DNA of 64,000 bases from JAIRVZ01 sp031553415 (GTDB lineage: Bacteria > Bacteroidota > Bacteroidia > Bacteroidales > Azobacteroidaceae). Position numbers and translations under genes: made by a program. Position 1 is the first letter of the stretch; each line of letters begins with the position of its first letter. Where the stretch lies: contig JAVBLO010000013.1 in NCBI GenBank assembly GCA_031553415.1, positions 70,049 through 134,048 of the forward strand, written 5' to 3'. The notes below the pieces were generated by a model that was given only the letters and a program-made list of their open reading frames with translations, ran no database searches and had not been told where the DNA came from. This document shows, piece after piece, positions 38,141 through 46,698 of the stretch.

Positions 38141-38265
38141 GGTATGTCAAAAGTAACAAATGTGCGTTTTGTTATTGCGGGCTTGACCAGCAATCTTTTC
38201 ATTTCCAACGTTCATTTTCAGAGGATTCCGGCTCAAGGCCGGGATGACAGGCTCCTGACATAACC
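38141..38265. repeat. MITE-like intergenic element with terminal inverted repeats
   Basis: The ends GGTATGTCA (38141-38149) and TGACATAACC (38256-38265) are near-perfect inverted repeats. The interior has two hairpin modules, ATTGCGGGCTTGACCAGCAAT and ATTCCGGCTCAAGGCCGGGAT. It fills almost the whole gap between rsmG and the metallo-hydrolase gene. The interior is more GC-rich than the flanks and contains no open frame. Confidence 0.7.
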
Positions 38266-38267
38266 TT

Positions 38268-38888
38268 TTATTTTGGTAAATATATAATTTTTTTTGTTTT
38301 GAAATATTCTTCTTTAAAATAGTCGCTTAAATTATATTCTACGACTTTATTTTTGTAGGGTTGTAGTTCGTGCTGAAGCTCCCCTCCTTTCAAACAAAGA
38401 AATCCGTTTGGAAGAGCATTTTGCTGTTCCTTGATGATATTTTTCTTTGATATCTTTACCAAATCAGGCATTGGCATTACTGCCCTGCTTACCACAAAGT
38501 CGAATTCACGTTTTTCATCTTCAACCCTGCAATGACGGCATTCCACATTTTTCAAGCCTATCGTTGATGCTATATTTTCCGCTACCTTTACTTTTTTACC
38601 AATGCTATCCACCAGCAAAAACCAGGCTTTGGGAAACATAATGGCCAGAGGGATTCCAGGAAAACCACCTCCTGTTCCGACATCTAAAATAGCTGAATCG
38701 TCTGTAAAACGAATTACTTTGGCAATGCCTAATGAATGTAATATGTGCTTTTCGTATAAATTTTCTATATCTTTCCGGGATATCAGATTGATTTTACTAT
38801 TCCAATCAACATACAAATCATATAAAGATTCAAATTGTTTGATTTGTTTGTCCGGTAACTCCGAAAAATATTTTTTTATTAGTTCCAT
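38268..38888 (-). CDS. rsmG: 16S rRNA (guanine-527-N7)-methyltransferase
   Basis: 206 residues, usual length for RsmG/GidB. The S-adenosylmethionine site is ILDVGTGGGFPGIPLAI (about 67-83), followed by FLLVDSIGKKVKVAENI and the motif FVVSRAVMPMPDLV. It methylates the 530 loop of 16S rRNA. Its start overlaps the end of the DUF3298 gene by 10 bases, so the two are translated from one message. Confidence 0.97.
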   Translation of the reverse strand: MELIKKYFSELPDKQIKQFESLYDLYVDWNSKINLISRKDIENLYEKHILHSLGIAKVIRFTDDSAILDVGTGGGFPGIPLAIMFPKAWFLLVDSIGKKVKVAENIASTIGLKNVECRHCRVEDEKREFDFVVSRAVMPMPDLVKISKKNIIKEQQNALPNGFLCLKGGELQHELQPYKNKVVEYNLSDYFKEEYFKTKKIIYLPK

Positions 38889-39721
38889 AATTCAGTAACA
38901 GGACTATTTTCATCTAAATAAATATCAATTTCTTTGTAGGGCAGGAAAACCGTAGTTTGGCCTACAAAGTAAGGGGCAATTTCATCTTCGTTGAAAAAAT
39001 AAGTAATGCCTTTGTTGTTCAAAATAAAATTACCATTAGGTAATATTTCGTCAGTACTGTTGTAGCCTAAATCTTCCAACTGTCCCTCGTTCTTTAAACC
39101 GTTTTGCTTTTTTATTTTTTCAACAATTAACCGGGAAATCTGCTTTTGAATATTATCTTTGAAAATTTGGTCTTCATTAACTAATAAGCCGGTATTCAAA
39201 TCAATAACATAAGCGTATAAACCATGGGAAGTTTGACTCCCAGCATAATTCACATACCTGACGATAAACGACAGAACGTTATTTTCATTGAATTCGATAC
39301 TATTGTTTAGCCTGGAAAAAAACAAGCTGTGTTTATTTCTGACATCTTCCTCTTCTTCAGGATAATTATCTTCGATTACAGTTTCGGTTTCAAACCTTTT
39401 AAATTCAGCAATATATTGTTCTGCATACGATGCAATAGCTTGCTCCGGAGTCATATATTGAAAATCATCACTGAAAAATTTAGCAATGAATAAAGATTGG
39501 ATTTTATTCAGCAATGTATCATCGGAACATTTAGAGGGATATATAAAATTAGCCTCAATGTTACAGCCAGGTTTTAATGAATCGTTGAACAGGTGGTAAG
39601 TTTTATTCAATTTCAAAGAATCAAACTCGACAAGGATATTTCTTTCTGCAGTTTTCCTGCAAGAGGAATACAAACAAGCACAAAGCAAAATCAATAAGTT
39701 GGGGTAGATAATACTTTTCAT
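38879..39721 (-). CDS. DUF3298 (RsiV-like) lipoprotein
   Basis: 280 residues. A lipoprotein signal ends near C20 (CLYSSC). The N-terminal DUF4163-like region (about 50-130) is followed by a C-terminal DUF3298 domain (about 190-270: LPNGNFILNNKGITYFFNEDEIAPYFVG). In Firmicutes the same domain occurs in anti-sigma factor RsiV, but this protein has no anti-sigma part. Function is unknown, presumably in the envelope. It overlaps the SUI1 gene stop by 4 bases (ATGA). Confidence 0.82.
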   Translation of the reverse strand: MKSIIYPNLLILLCACLYSSCRKTAERNILVEFDSLKLNKTYHLFNDSLKPGCNIEANFIYPSKCSDDTLLNKIQSLFIAKFFSDDFQYMTPEQAIASYAEQYIAEFKRFETETVIEDNYPEEEEDVRNKHSLFFSRLNNSIEFNENNVLSFIVRYVNYAGSQTSHGLYAYVIDLNTGLLVNEDQIFKDNIQKQISRLIVEKIKKQNGLKNEGQLEDLGYNSTDEILPNGNFILNNKGITYFFNEDEIAPYFVGQTTVFLPYKEIDIYLDENSPVTELWN

Positions 39722-40062
39722 ATTACACGGGTATTTATATATCCTTCTTTTTGCAGGATTTCCAATAGTTTATTCCTGAAATCACCTTGTATTATTATTT
39801 CGCCATCCTTGGCAGAACCGCCTACACCACATTTGACTTTAAGCATTTTCCCTAAAGTTTGTAAATCCTCTTCCTTTCCCGTAAATCCGGTTATTAAAGA
39901 AACCATTTTACCACCACGATTCCGCTTGTCTAAAGAAATTCTCAGCAGTTGCTTTTCTTTGGGAAGCGTATCCGGTTCCTCTTCTTTATCTGTTTCATAC
40001 CGGAAATCCGGATTAGTAGAATATACAACATTCAAGCGATCTTTCCAATCATTGTTTTTCAT
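39718..40062 (-). CDS. yciH: SUI1/eIF1-like translation factor (YciH family)
   Basis: 114 residues. The C-terminal two thirds form the SUI1 fold: LRISLDKRNRGGKMVSLITGF, LKVKCGVGGSAKDGEIIIQGDFRNKLLEILQKEGY. Bacterial YciH proteins bind the small ribosomal subunit and may affect start-site selection. It is the first gene of a unit with the DUF3298 gene and rsmG. Confidence 0.95.
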   Translation of the reverse strand: MKNNDWKDRLNVVYSTNPDFRYETDKEEEPDTLPKEKQLLRISLDKRNRGGKMVSLITGFTGKEEDLQTLGKMLKVKCGVGGSAKDGEIIIQGDFRNKLLEILQKEGYINTRVI

Positions 40063-40082
40063 ATGATTCTGTATTTTCGATT

Positions 40083-40090
40083 CAAAAATA
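40083..40090 (-). promoter_or_regulatory. Candidate -7 box for the SUI1-DUF3298-rsmG unit
   Basis: On the minus strand this reads TATTTTTG, matching TAnnTTTG, 20 bases before the SUI1 ATG. No TTTG lies at the expected 19-21 base distance upstream, so only one element supports it. Confidence 0.4.
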
Positions 40091-40145
40091 ATGCATTTTT
40101 ACACAACTTTTGCATAAATTCGTTTTAATATTTTATGATTTCATA

Positions 40146-40153
40146 TATCTTTG
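40146..40153 (+). promoter_or_regulatory. Candidate -7 box for the rex-porU-porV unit
   Basis: TATCTTTG matches TAnnTTTG and ends 38 bases before the rex ATG. The upstream element is weak (TTTT at 40123-40126, spacing 19). No clear Rex-type operator palindrome was seen by eye. Confidence 0.4.
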
Positions 40154-40191
40154 TGAACTTTAATAATTTATACTGACGATAATTCACAGGG

Positions 40192-40836
40192 ATGATAAAA
40201 CCAACGGAAAGACAAGGAGCAAAAATACCGGAACCGACGTTGCGTCGTTTACCGTGGTATTTGGCTTTTGTAAAATTATTAAAAAAACGGGGAGAAACTC
40301 TTGTTTCATCCACTCAGATAGCAAAGGAAATAAGTGTTGATTCATCCCAGGTTGCTAAAGATTTGTCTTTCATCAATGTTGTTGGTAAAACAAGAGTGGG
40401 TTATGATATTGATGCACTAATTAAAATGCTGGAAGATTTTTTAGGCTTTACCTCTTCTCACAAAGCGTTTTTGTTTGGAGTCGGGAGTTTGGGAGCTTCT
40501 TTATTGCATGATTCCGGTTTGAATCAGTATGGATTAAATGTGGTTGCCGGATTTGATGTTGATTCTAAGGTAATTGGAACATCAATCAATGGTATTCCGA
40601 TTTATGATATTGCTAAATTTCCTGAAATCCACAAAAAAATGAATGCTAAAATCGGGATATTGACGGTGCCGGTTGATAATGCTCAAAAGGTAGCAGATAC
40701 TATGATAGCAGGAGGCATTAAAGCTGTTTGGAATTTCACACCGTTCCGCATTAGGGTGCCTGAGAATATTGTAGTACAAAATACGTCAATTTACGCACAC
40801 CTGGCAGTTATGTTCAATCGTTTGAATTCTATTTGA
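40192..40836 (+). CDS. rex: Redox-sensing transcriptional repressor Rex
   Basis: 214 residues. A winged helix (about 1-75: LVSSTQIAKEISVDSSQVAKDLSF) precedes an NAD(H)-binding Rossmann domain (FLFGVGSLGASLL near 88-100). Rex represses fermentation and respiration genes when NADH is low and releases DNA when NADH rises. It starts a plus-strand run with the fumarylacetoacetate-hydrolase-family gene (12-base gap) and the T9SS genes, so the latter may share its promoter. Confidence 0.96.
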   Translation: MIKPTERQGAKIPEPTLRRLPWYLAFVKLLKKRGETLVSSTQIAKEISVDSSQVAKDLSFINVVGKTRVGYDIDALIKMLEDFLGFTSSHKAFLFGVGSLGASLLHDSGLNQYGLNVVAGFDVDSKVIGTSINGIPIYDIAKFPEIHKKMNAKIGILTVPVDNAQKVADTMIAGGIKAVWNFTPFRIRVPENIVVQNTSIYAHLAVMFNRLNSI

Positions 40837-40848
40837 ATTTAGAAAATT

Positions 40849-41466
40849 ATGAAGATTATCTGTGTTGGCATGAATTATGCCGATCACAATAAGGAAATGA
40901 AAAACACACCGGTTAATGAGGAACCTACTATCTTCATGAAGCCGGATTCTTCCTTACTGAAAGATGGAAAGCCGTTCTATTTGCCGGATTTTTCTTCCGA
41001 AATTCATTATGAAACTGAAATTGTAGTGAAAATTAACCGGTTGGGAAAAAATATTGGAGAAAGATTTGCACATAGATATTATGATGAAGTCACTGTTGGA
41101 ATTGATTTTACGGCACGGGATTTGCAGAATAATTTAAGGAAAGCAGGAATGCCGTGGGAAATATGTAAATCGTTCGATAATTCAGCTGCCATAGGGCAAT
41201 TTATTCCATTAGCTGATTTGGAAGAAAATATTGATAATTTGTCTTTCAAGTTAAATATAAATGGTAAGACAGTACAAAATGGGAATACATCTGATATGAT
41301 TTTTAAGACAAACCGGATTATTGCTTATGTCAGCCGTTTCTTTACTTTGAAAATCGGAGATTTATTATACACAGGAACTCCGGCAGGAGTAGGTGTTGTT
41401 AATATCAATGACCGTTTAGAGGGCTATATTGGCGAAAAAAAATTACTTGACTTTAATATAAAATGA
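40849..41466 (+). CDS. Fumarylacetoacetate hydrolase family protein
   Basis: 205 residues, the short form. The fold is recognised by FMKPDSSLL, HYETEIVVKI (metal-ligand Glu), GIDFTARDLQ, FKTNRIIAYVSRFFTLKIGDLLYTGTPAGVG. Members are acylpyruvases or oxaloacetate decarboxylases/tautomerases; the substrate cannot be chosen here. The stop overlaps the porU ATG (ATGA). Confidence 0.93.
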   Translation: MKIICVGMNYADHNKEMKNTPVNEEPTIFMKPDSSLLKDGKPFYLPDFSSEIHYETEIVVKINRLGKNIGERFAHRYYDEVTVGIDFTARDLQNNLRKAGMPWEICKSFDNSAAIGQFIPLADLEENIDNLSFKLNINGKTVQNGNTSDMIFKTNRIIAYVSRFFTLKIGDLLYTGTPAGVGVVNINDRLEGYIGEKKLLDFNIK

Positions 41467-44400
41467 GAAACATGAAACTACTTCGAGACTTTTTAGCTTT
41501 TATCCTGGCCATGACATTTATTATTGTGGGTATCCAAAATAGTTATGGTGTAGATAATTATACTAATACATCCATTTTAAATGCTTCCGGTAAATGGATC
41601 AAAATCAAAGTCGAAGAGAATGCCATTTACAGGTTGACTTACGAAGATTTACAATCATGGGGATTAAATCCTGCTAAAACCAAGATTTATGGTTATGGAG
41701 GATGGATTTTGAATGAATATTTTTCTACCCAGGTATATATAGATGATTTGCCTGAAGTTGCTACTTGGGTGAGTGGCGCTGATAATAAATTAGAACAGGG
41801 TGAATTTTTACTTTTCTACGGCAGGGGTACTGTTAAATGGAGTTATAATACTTCAACAAAGGAATATGTACATGAAAATAACCCTTATTCTACTTATGGT
41901 GTATATTTCCTGACTGATGCTGTTTCTGGAGAACCCAAAAGAATGGAAACAAAAACATCGGAAATTACAGCTTCTACAATTTTAACTTCTTATGAAGATT
42001 ATAAGTTGCATGAAAAAGATGAATATTCTATTGCTAAAACCGGGAGGGAATTATATGGGGAAAGTTTTACCGGAAAAAACACTCAGGAATTTCCTTTTTG
42101 GATTCCAGGAATAATGAATAATAATGGATTGGTTAGCTTTTCTTTTGCATCAAAACTAAGTGGAACAAAAGTGTCGTTAAACATAAATGGAGATGCAAAT
42201 ATATTTGAAGTAGCAGTTGATCCTGCGACAAGTAGCTATTCAACAGCTGTAGCATTTGATAGAATTAAACAAATATGGTCGGGCAACAAGAATGAAAATA
42301 CAATAGTTCGGGTAAGTCATCCATGTGAAAACAATGGGCCGGCTTATCTTAATTACATCCGGCTGAACATGCTTCGGAAACTGGAATATTATGGTGAACT
42401 TGAAAACAAGGCTTATACTTTTTTCCGTAATAGTGAGAATCTGACTAAAAATGTACAGTATGACATACAAACTACCAATCAAAACCTTCTGATATTTGAT
42501 GTGACGGGAAATTATGATACAAAAAGAATTCAGACAACTTCATCTGACAATATTTTAAGTTTTAAGTCAGAAAGTGGAGAATTGAAAGAATTTGTTATGG
42601 TAGATTCTAATTCTAACCGTTTTTCAAAACCTGAAAAAATAAGTGATGTTGTGTCTCAGAATCTGCATGGTTTAGGTCAGATTGATATGGTTATAATATC
42701 TCCGAAAGCATTTGTGTCGGAAGCCGAAAGACTGGCACAAGCCCACAGGGATGGTTTCCGGAAATTAAAAGTTGTAGTTGTTACTCCGGAACTAATTTAC
42801 AATGAGTTTTCATCAGGAACCCCTGATGCAACAGCCTACCGGAGATTTATGAAAATGTTTTATGACAGGGGAACAAATGACAATGATCGTCCTAAGTATC
42901 TTTTATTATTCGGAGATGGAATGTTTGACAATCGATTTTTAGACCCTTCAACCAAATCATTTAATAAAGATAACTTTTTGTTGACTTATCAGGTAAAGGA
43001 ATCCCTGAAAACTGACGAATCATATACTTGTGATGATTATTTTGGCTTGTTGGATGAAAAAGAAGAAAAAGATGCTAGAGGACTTTACCAATCGTATGGC
43101 GCTCAGAAAATTAAATTAGGAATCGGCCGCTTTCCAATACAAAGCATATCTCAGGCAAAAAATAGCGTAGATAAGGTTCTTTCTTATATGGATAATAAAA
43201 ACCGGGGTATATGGAAAAATTCATTGGTTTTTGTTGCAGATGATTCTGATTCTACTGACCCGAATTCATCGTTCACGCTGCATATGAAACAAGCAGATAG
43301 CATTGCTTATAATGTTATACAAAAGAATTATCCTGAGTATATGTTGACAAAAATATATATGGATGCCTTTAAGCCTGAAAATGTAGGTGGAAGGAAGTCT
43401 TTTGATATAGCTAGAAAGAAATTTTTTAATGCTCTTAATGAAGGGTGTTTAACTGTTGATTATACGGGTCATGGTGGAAGCACTGGATTAGCTGATGGAA
43501 TATTAAGCCTTGCAGATATCTCAACCTTGAATTATAAAAACCTTCCTTTATGGATTACTGCTACTTGCGACTTTGCCATATTTGACGGAATAACTAGCAC
43601 TGCCGGAGAAAATCTTTTTTTGAGCAATAGTGGTGCTATTGCTTTGTTTACAAGTACGCGAGTTGTATATGCTCAAGACAATTTGAAGTTAAATTTTGCA
43701 TTAACTCAGAATTTGTTTGCAAGAAAAAGTGATGGAAGCAGGCCAACATTGGGAGATGTGATGAAAGAAGCCAAAAATAGTATTGCTCCTAATAATAACA
43801 AGATGAATTATATATTATTGGGAGATCCTGCACTGACATTGAATTATCCGGAATATAGGATTGAAATACAGAGTATAAATGAACAATTGACAGGTGGCAG
43901 TCCGGTTACACTGAAGGCTTTAGAGTCGGTTGAAGTTTCCGGAATCGTAAAAAATAAAAGTGGACAAATAGATTCTAATTTTAATGGTTTTCTTATGGTG
44001 AATGTATTTGATGGAATACAAACCGTACCAACTGTAACTATAGCTTTGGATAAGGAGAAGAAGCCCTTATATCCTTCTTATTATACGGATTATCCCAATT
44101 TAATTGCACCGACTTATTGTAATGTGGTAAATGGAAAATTTAAATTTGATTTTTCAGTTATGAGAGACATCGCAGACACAAAGAATCTTGCGAAAATGAA
44201 TTTATATGCTTCAGGAACAAGTTCAAATGTAGATGTTGAGGCTCAAGGATCTTTTATGAACTATAATATATACGGAACAGCAGATAATGAAATAAATGAT
44301 AACTTAAGTCCGGAAATCTTAAGTATATATTTGAATGACGAAACATTTGGTCCCGAAAATAATATAGTTAATCCGACTCCTAATTTTGTTGCCAAAGTTT

Positions 44401-44975
44401 CTGACGAGTTGGGAATTAATATGTCTGGGGCTGGTATTGGGCATAATATTCAACTTATAATTGATAACTTGTCTTCAAAAACATATAATTTGAATGGTTT
44501 CTATAAAGCTTCTACAACTCAAAAAAATACGGGGACTATAACTTATTCTATTCCTGCATTATCGGAAGGAGAACATACTTTAACATTCCGGGTATGGAAT
44601 ATTTTAAATAATGTATCTATAAGAACTTTCAAATTCATAGTGAAGAATATTCAATCCAGAGCATATGATTTAACAGTAAACTCCAATCCTGCAAAAATAG
44701 GAACAACAGGAATAAGTTTCGGATTCAGCCATAATCAACCGGAAGTCAGGATTGAAGTTAATGTTAATGTGTTTGATTTATCCGGACGTCTCGTTTGGAG
44801 CCATAAAGAATCTGGTTCTCCTGAATTGATTAGTGCATACGAAATACCTTGGAATCTTAAAAATAATGAGGGAGAAAATATTCAGCCGGGTGTGTATGTA
44901 TATAGTGCATCTGTCAAAGGAGAAAGTGGAATTGAAACTACAAAAGCTAAAAAAATGATTGTTGTAGGACAATAA
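41463..44975 (+). CDS. porU: T9SS signal peptidase/sortase PorU, first copy
   Basis: 1170 residues, close to characterised PorU. A signal segment (about 8-28) precedes beta domains and a gingipain-type C25 peptidase domain. The catalytic pair is H670 in YTGHGG and C702 in TATCDF. The C-terminal about 85 residues form a sorting-domain-like Ig fold (VFDLSGRLVW, NIQPGVYVYSA, KMIVVGQ). PorU removes T9SS sorting domains at the cell surface and attaches cargo to A-type lipopolysaccharide. The ATG overlaps the upstream stop; an alternative ATG lies three codons in. PorV follows after 50 bases. Confidence 0.93.
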   Translation: MRNMKLLRDFLAFILAMTFIIVGIQNSYGVDNYTNTSILNASGKWIKIKVEENAIYRLTYEDLQSWGLNPAKTKIYGYGGWILNEYFSTQVYIDDLPEVATWVSGADNKLEQGEFLLFYGRGTVKWSYNTSTKEYVHENNPYSTYGVYFLTDAVSGEPKRMETKTSEITASTILTSYEDYKLHEKDEYSIAKTGRELYGESFTGKNTQEFPFWIPGIMNNNGLVSFSFASKLSGTKVSLNINGDANIFEVAVDPATSSYSTAVAFDRIKQIWSGNKNENTIVRVSHPCENNGPAYLNYIRLNMLRKLEYYGELENKAYTFFRNSENLTKNVQYDIQTTNQNLLIFDVTGNYDTKRIQTTSSDNILSFKSESGELKEFVMVDSNSNRFSKPEKISDVVSQNLHGLGQIDMVIISPKAFVSEAERLAQAHRDGFRKLKVVVVTPELIYNEFSSGTPDATAYRRFMKMFYDRGTNDNDRPKYLLLFGDGMFDNRFLDPSTKSFNKDNFLLTYQVKESLKTDESYTCDDYFGLLDEKEEKDARGLYQSYGAQKIKLGIGRFPIQSISQAKNSVDKVLSYMDNKNRGIWKNSLVFVADDSDSTDPNSSFTLHMKQADSIAYNVIQKNYPEYMLTKIYMDAFKPENVGGRKSFDIARKKFFNALNEGCLTVDYTGHGGSTGLADGILSLADISTLNYKNLPLWITATCDFAIFDGITSTAGENLFLSNSGAIALFTSTRVVYAQDNLKLNFALTQNLFARKSDGSRPTLGDVMKEAKNSIAPNNNKMNYILLGDPALTLNYPEYRIEIQSINEQLTGGSPVTLKALESVEVSGIVKNKSGQIDSNFNGFLMVNVFDGIQTVPTVTIALDKEKKPLYPSYYTDYPNLIAPTYCNVVNGKFKFDFSVMRDIADTKNLAKMNLYASGTSSNVDVEAQGSFMNYNIYGTADNEINDNLSPEILSIYLNDETFGPENNIVNPTPNFVAKVSDELGINMSGAGIGHNIQLIIDNLSSKTYNLNGFYKASTTQKNTGTITYSIPALSEGEHTLTFRVWNILNNVSIRTFKFIVKNIQSRAYDLTVNSNPAKIGTTGISFGFSHNQPEVRIEVNVNVFDLSGRLVWSHKESGSPELISAYEIPWNLKNNEGENIQPGVYVYSASVKGESGIETTKAKKMIVVGQ

Positions 44976-45025
44976 AACACCCTGGAATTCAGTTTAAACA
45001 GCTGAATAACGAATTTTTTTATTAA

Positions 45026-46207
45026 ATGAAGAAATTAAAATTAATTGCCTTAGTTTTTTGCGTTTTTAATGTATGTGTTGCCAATGCAGCAGATCCTAAT
45101 AAAAGTGATGAATTTAATCCTGTTTTAACAGGAGTGCCTTCTTTGACTATTGCTCCTGATGCCAGGGGTGGAGGTATGGGAGATATTGGTGGTGCTACAG
45201 ACCCAGACTTATATTCACAGTATTGGAATCCCGCTAAATATGCTTTTGCTTATAGTAAGGCAGGATTAGGTTTATCATATACTCCTTGGTTGAGGAATTT
45301 GGTTGATGACATTGACTTGGTATACGTTGCCGGTTATTATAAATTAGGAGATAGCGATTTGCAAGCTATCGGAGCTTCTTTAAGATACTTTTCTCTTGGA
45401 GAGATCGTATTGAGAAGTAGTGCTGATCAAACAAATCCCCCGGTTTCCAGTCCGTATGAGATGTCCTTGGATTTAAGTTATTCACGTAAATTCTCGGAAA
45501 AATTCTCAGGAGCTGTGGCATTTCGCTACATCAGGTCTGATTTAGGTGCAGGATCGAATGATCAGGAAGGAACTGTTCCCGGAAATGCATACGCTGCTGA
45601 TATTGCCGGTTATTATAACTCTTATGTAATGGCCGGAAACAGTGAGTGTTTATTAGGACTTGGATTTAATATTTCCAATATTGGGACAAAAATTTCGTAT
45701 GATGGTGGAACAAACAACCTTTTTATTCCTACTAATTTAAGACTTGGTGGATCCTTTTTATTTCCTCTTGATGATTACAATACTTTGTCTCTTAATTTAG
45801 ATGCTACTAAATATTTGGTGCCTACTCGTCCAAACACAGAGGGGATGACTGATGCAGAAAAGCAGCAAGCAATGATTGAGTATAATGATATTGGCTCTAT
45901 CGAAGGTATTTTCAAATCATTTACGGATGCCCCTGGAGGAGCTAAAGAATTATGGAATGAAATCATGTGGGCATTTGGTGCCGAATATGCTTATAACAAT
46001 CAGTTCTTTGTACGTGGCGGTTATTTTTACGAAAGTCCTAATAAAGGTAATCGTCAATATTTCTCTGTAGGCGCCGGGTTTAAATTAAGTGCATTTCAAT
46101 TGGATGCCGCATATTTAATTTCTACAGTTCCTAATAATCCGCTAGACCAGACATTACGTTTTAGTTTGAGCTTTGATATGGACGGACTTAAGGGATTAAT
46201 GAGATAA
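45026..46207 (+). CDS. porV: T9SS outer membrane shuttle protein PorV (LptO)
   Basis: 393 residues. A signal peptide (1-21, ANAAD) is followed by a FadL-like 14-strand barrel: SLTIAPDARGGGMGDIGGA near the N-terminus is the family hallmark, then YWNPAKYAFAYSKAGLGLSYTPWLRNL. The C-terminus ends in a typical barrel strand (LRFSLSFDMDGLKGL). PorV binds the sorting domains of cargo leaving the translocon and presents them to PorU. It sits between porU and ispF, 2 bases before ispF. Confidence 0.95.
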   Translation: MKKLKLIALVFCVFNVCVANAADPNKSDEFNPVLTGVPSLTIAPDARGGGMGDIGGATDPDLYSQYWNPAKYAFAYSKAGLGLSYTPWLRNLVDDIDLVYVAGYYKLGDSDLQAIGASLRYFSLGEIVLRSSADQTNPPVSSPYEMSLDLSYSRKFSEKFSGAVAFRYIRSDLGAGSNDQEGTVPGNAYAADIAGYYNSYVMAGNSECLLGLGFNISNIGTKISYDGGTNNLFIPTNLRLGGSFLFPLDDYNTLSLNLDATKYLVPTRPNTEGMTDAEKQQAMIEYNDIGSIEGIFKSFTDAPGGAKELWNEIMWAFGAEYAYNNQFFVRGGYFYESPNKGNRQYFSVGAGFKLSAFQLDAAYLISTVPNNPLDQTLRFSLSFDMDGLKGLMR

Positions 46208-46209
46208 AA

Positions 46210-46698
46210 ATGCAAAAGATAAAAGTCGGATTTGGTTATGATGTTCATCGTTTTCAGGAAGGACGGGAGCTTTGGTTAGGTGGTATCTTAATCAAACACG
46301 ATAAAGGATTACTCGGACATTCTGATGCTGATGTTTTAATTCATGCTATTTGTGATGCCCTCTTAGGTGCGGCTAATTTGCGGGATATAGGTTTTCAATT
46401 CCCTGACACTTCGGCAGAATTTAAAAATATTGACAGTAAAATTTTGTTGGAAAGAACCATGCAACTCATTAAGGATAAAGGTTATGAGTTTGGTAATGTG
46501 GATGCTACAATTTGTGCGGAACAACCGAAGCTAAATCCTTATATTTTCCAGATGCAATCATGTTTGGCACGAATTATGCAGGTTGATATAGATGACATCT
46601 CAATAAAGGCTACGACATCTGAAAAGCTCGGATTTGTCGGTCGGCAAGAGGGAATGTCAGCTTATGCGACAGTATTAATAAATCGAATCAACCCATGA
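46210..46698 (+). CDS. ispF: 2-C-methyl-D-erythritol 2,4-cyclodiphosphate synthase
   Basis: 162 residues, standard length. Zinc ligands are in GYDVHRF (Asp, His) and GHSDADVLIHAICDALLGAA (His). The conserved KATTSEKLGFVGRQEG ends the active site. It makes the cyclic diphosphate of the non-mevalonate isoprenoid route. It starts 2 bases after porV and its stop overlaps the second porU ATG by 4 bases (ATGA), so an isoprenoid gene is embedded in the secretion cluster. Confidence 0.98.
   Translation: MQKIKVGFGYDVHRFQEGRELWLGGILIKHDKGLLGHSDADVLIHAICDALLGAANLRDIGFQFPDTSAEFKNIDSKILLERTMQLIKDKGYEFGNVDATICAEQPKLNPYIFQMQSCLARIMQVDIDDISIKATTSEKLGFVGRQEGMSAYATVLINRINP

Noticed and set aside
34595..38267. 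Possible glycine riboswitch controlling gcvP
   Set aside because: gcvP follows the metallo-hydrolase gene by 3 bases and the region upstream of that gene holds a repeat element, with no tandem aptamer pattern visible.
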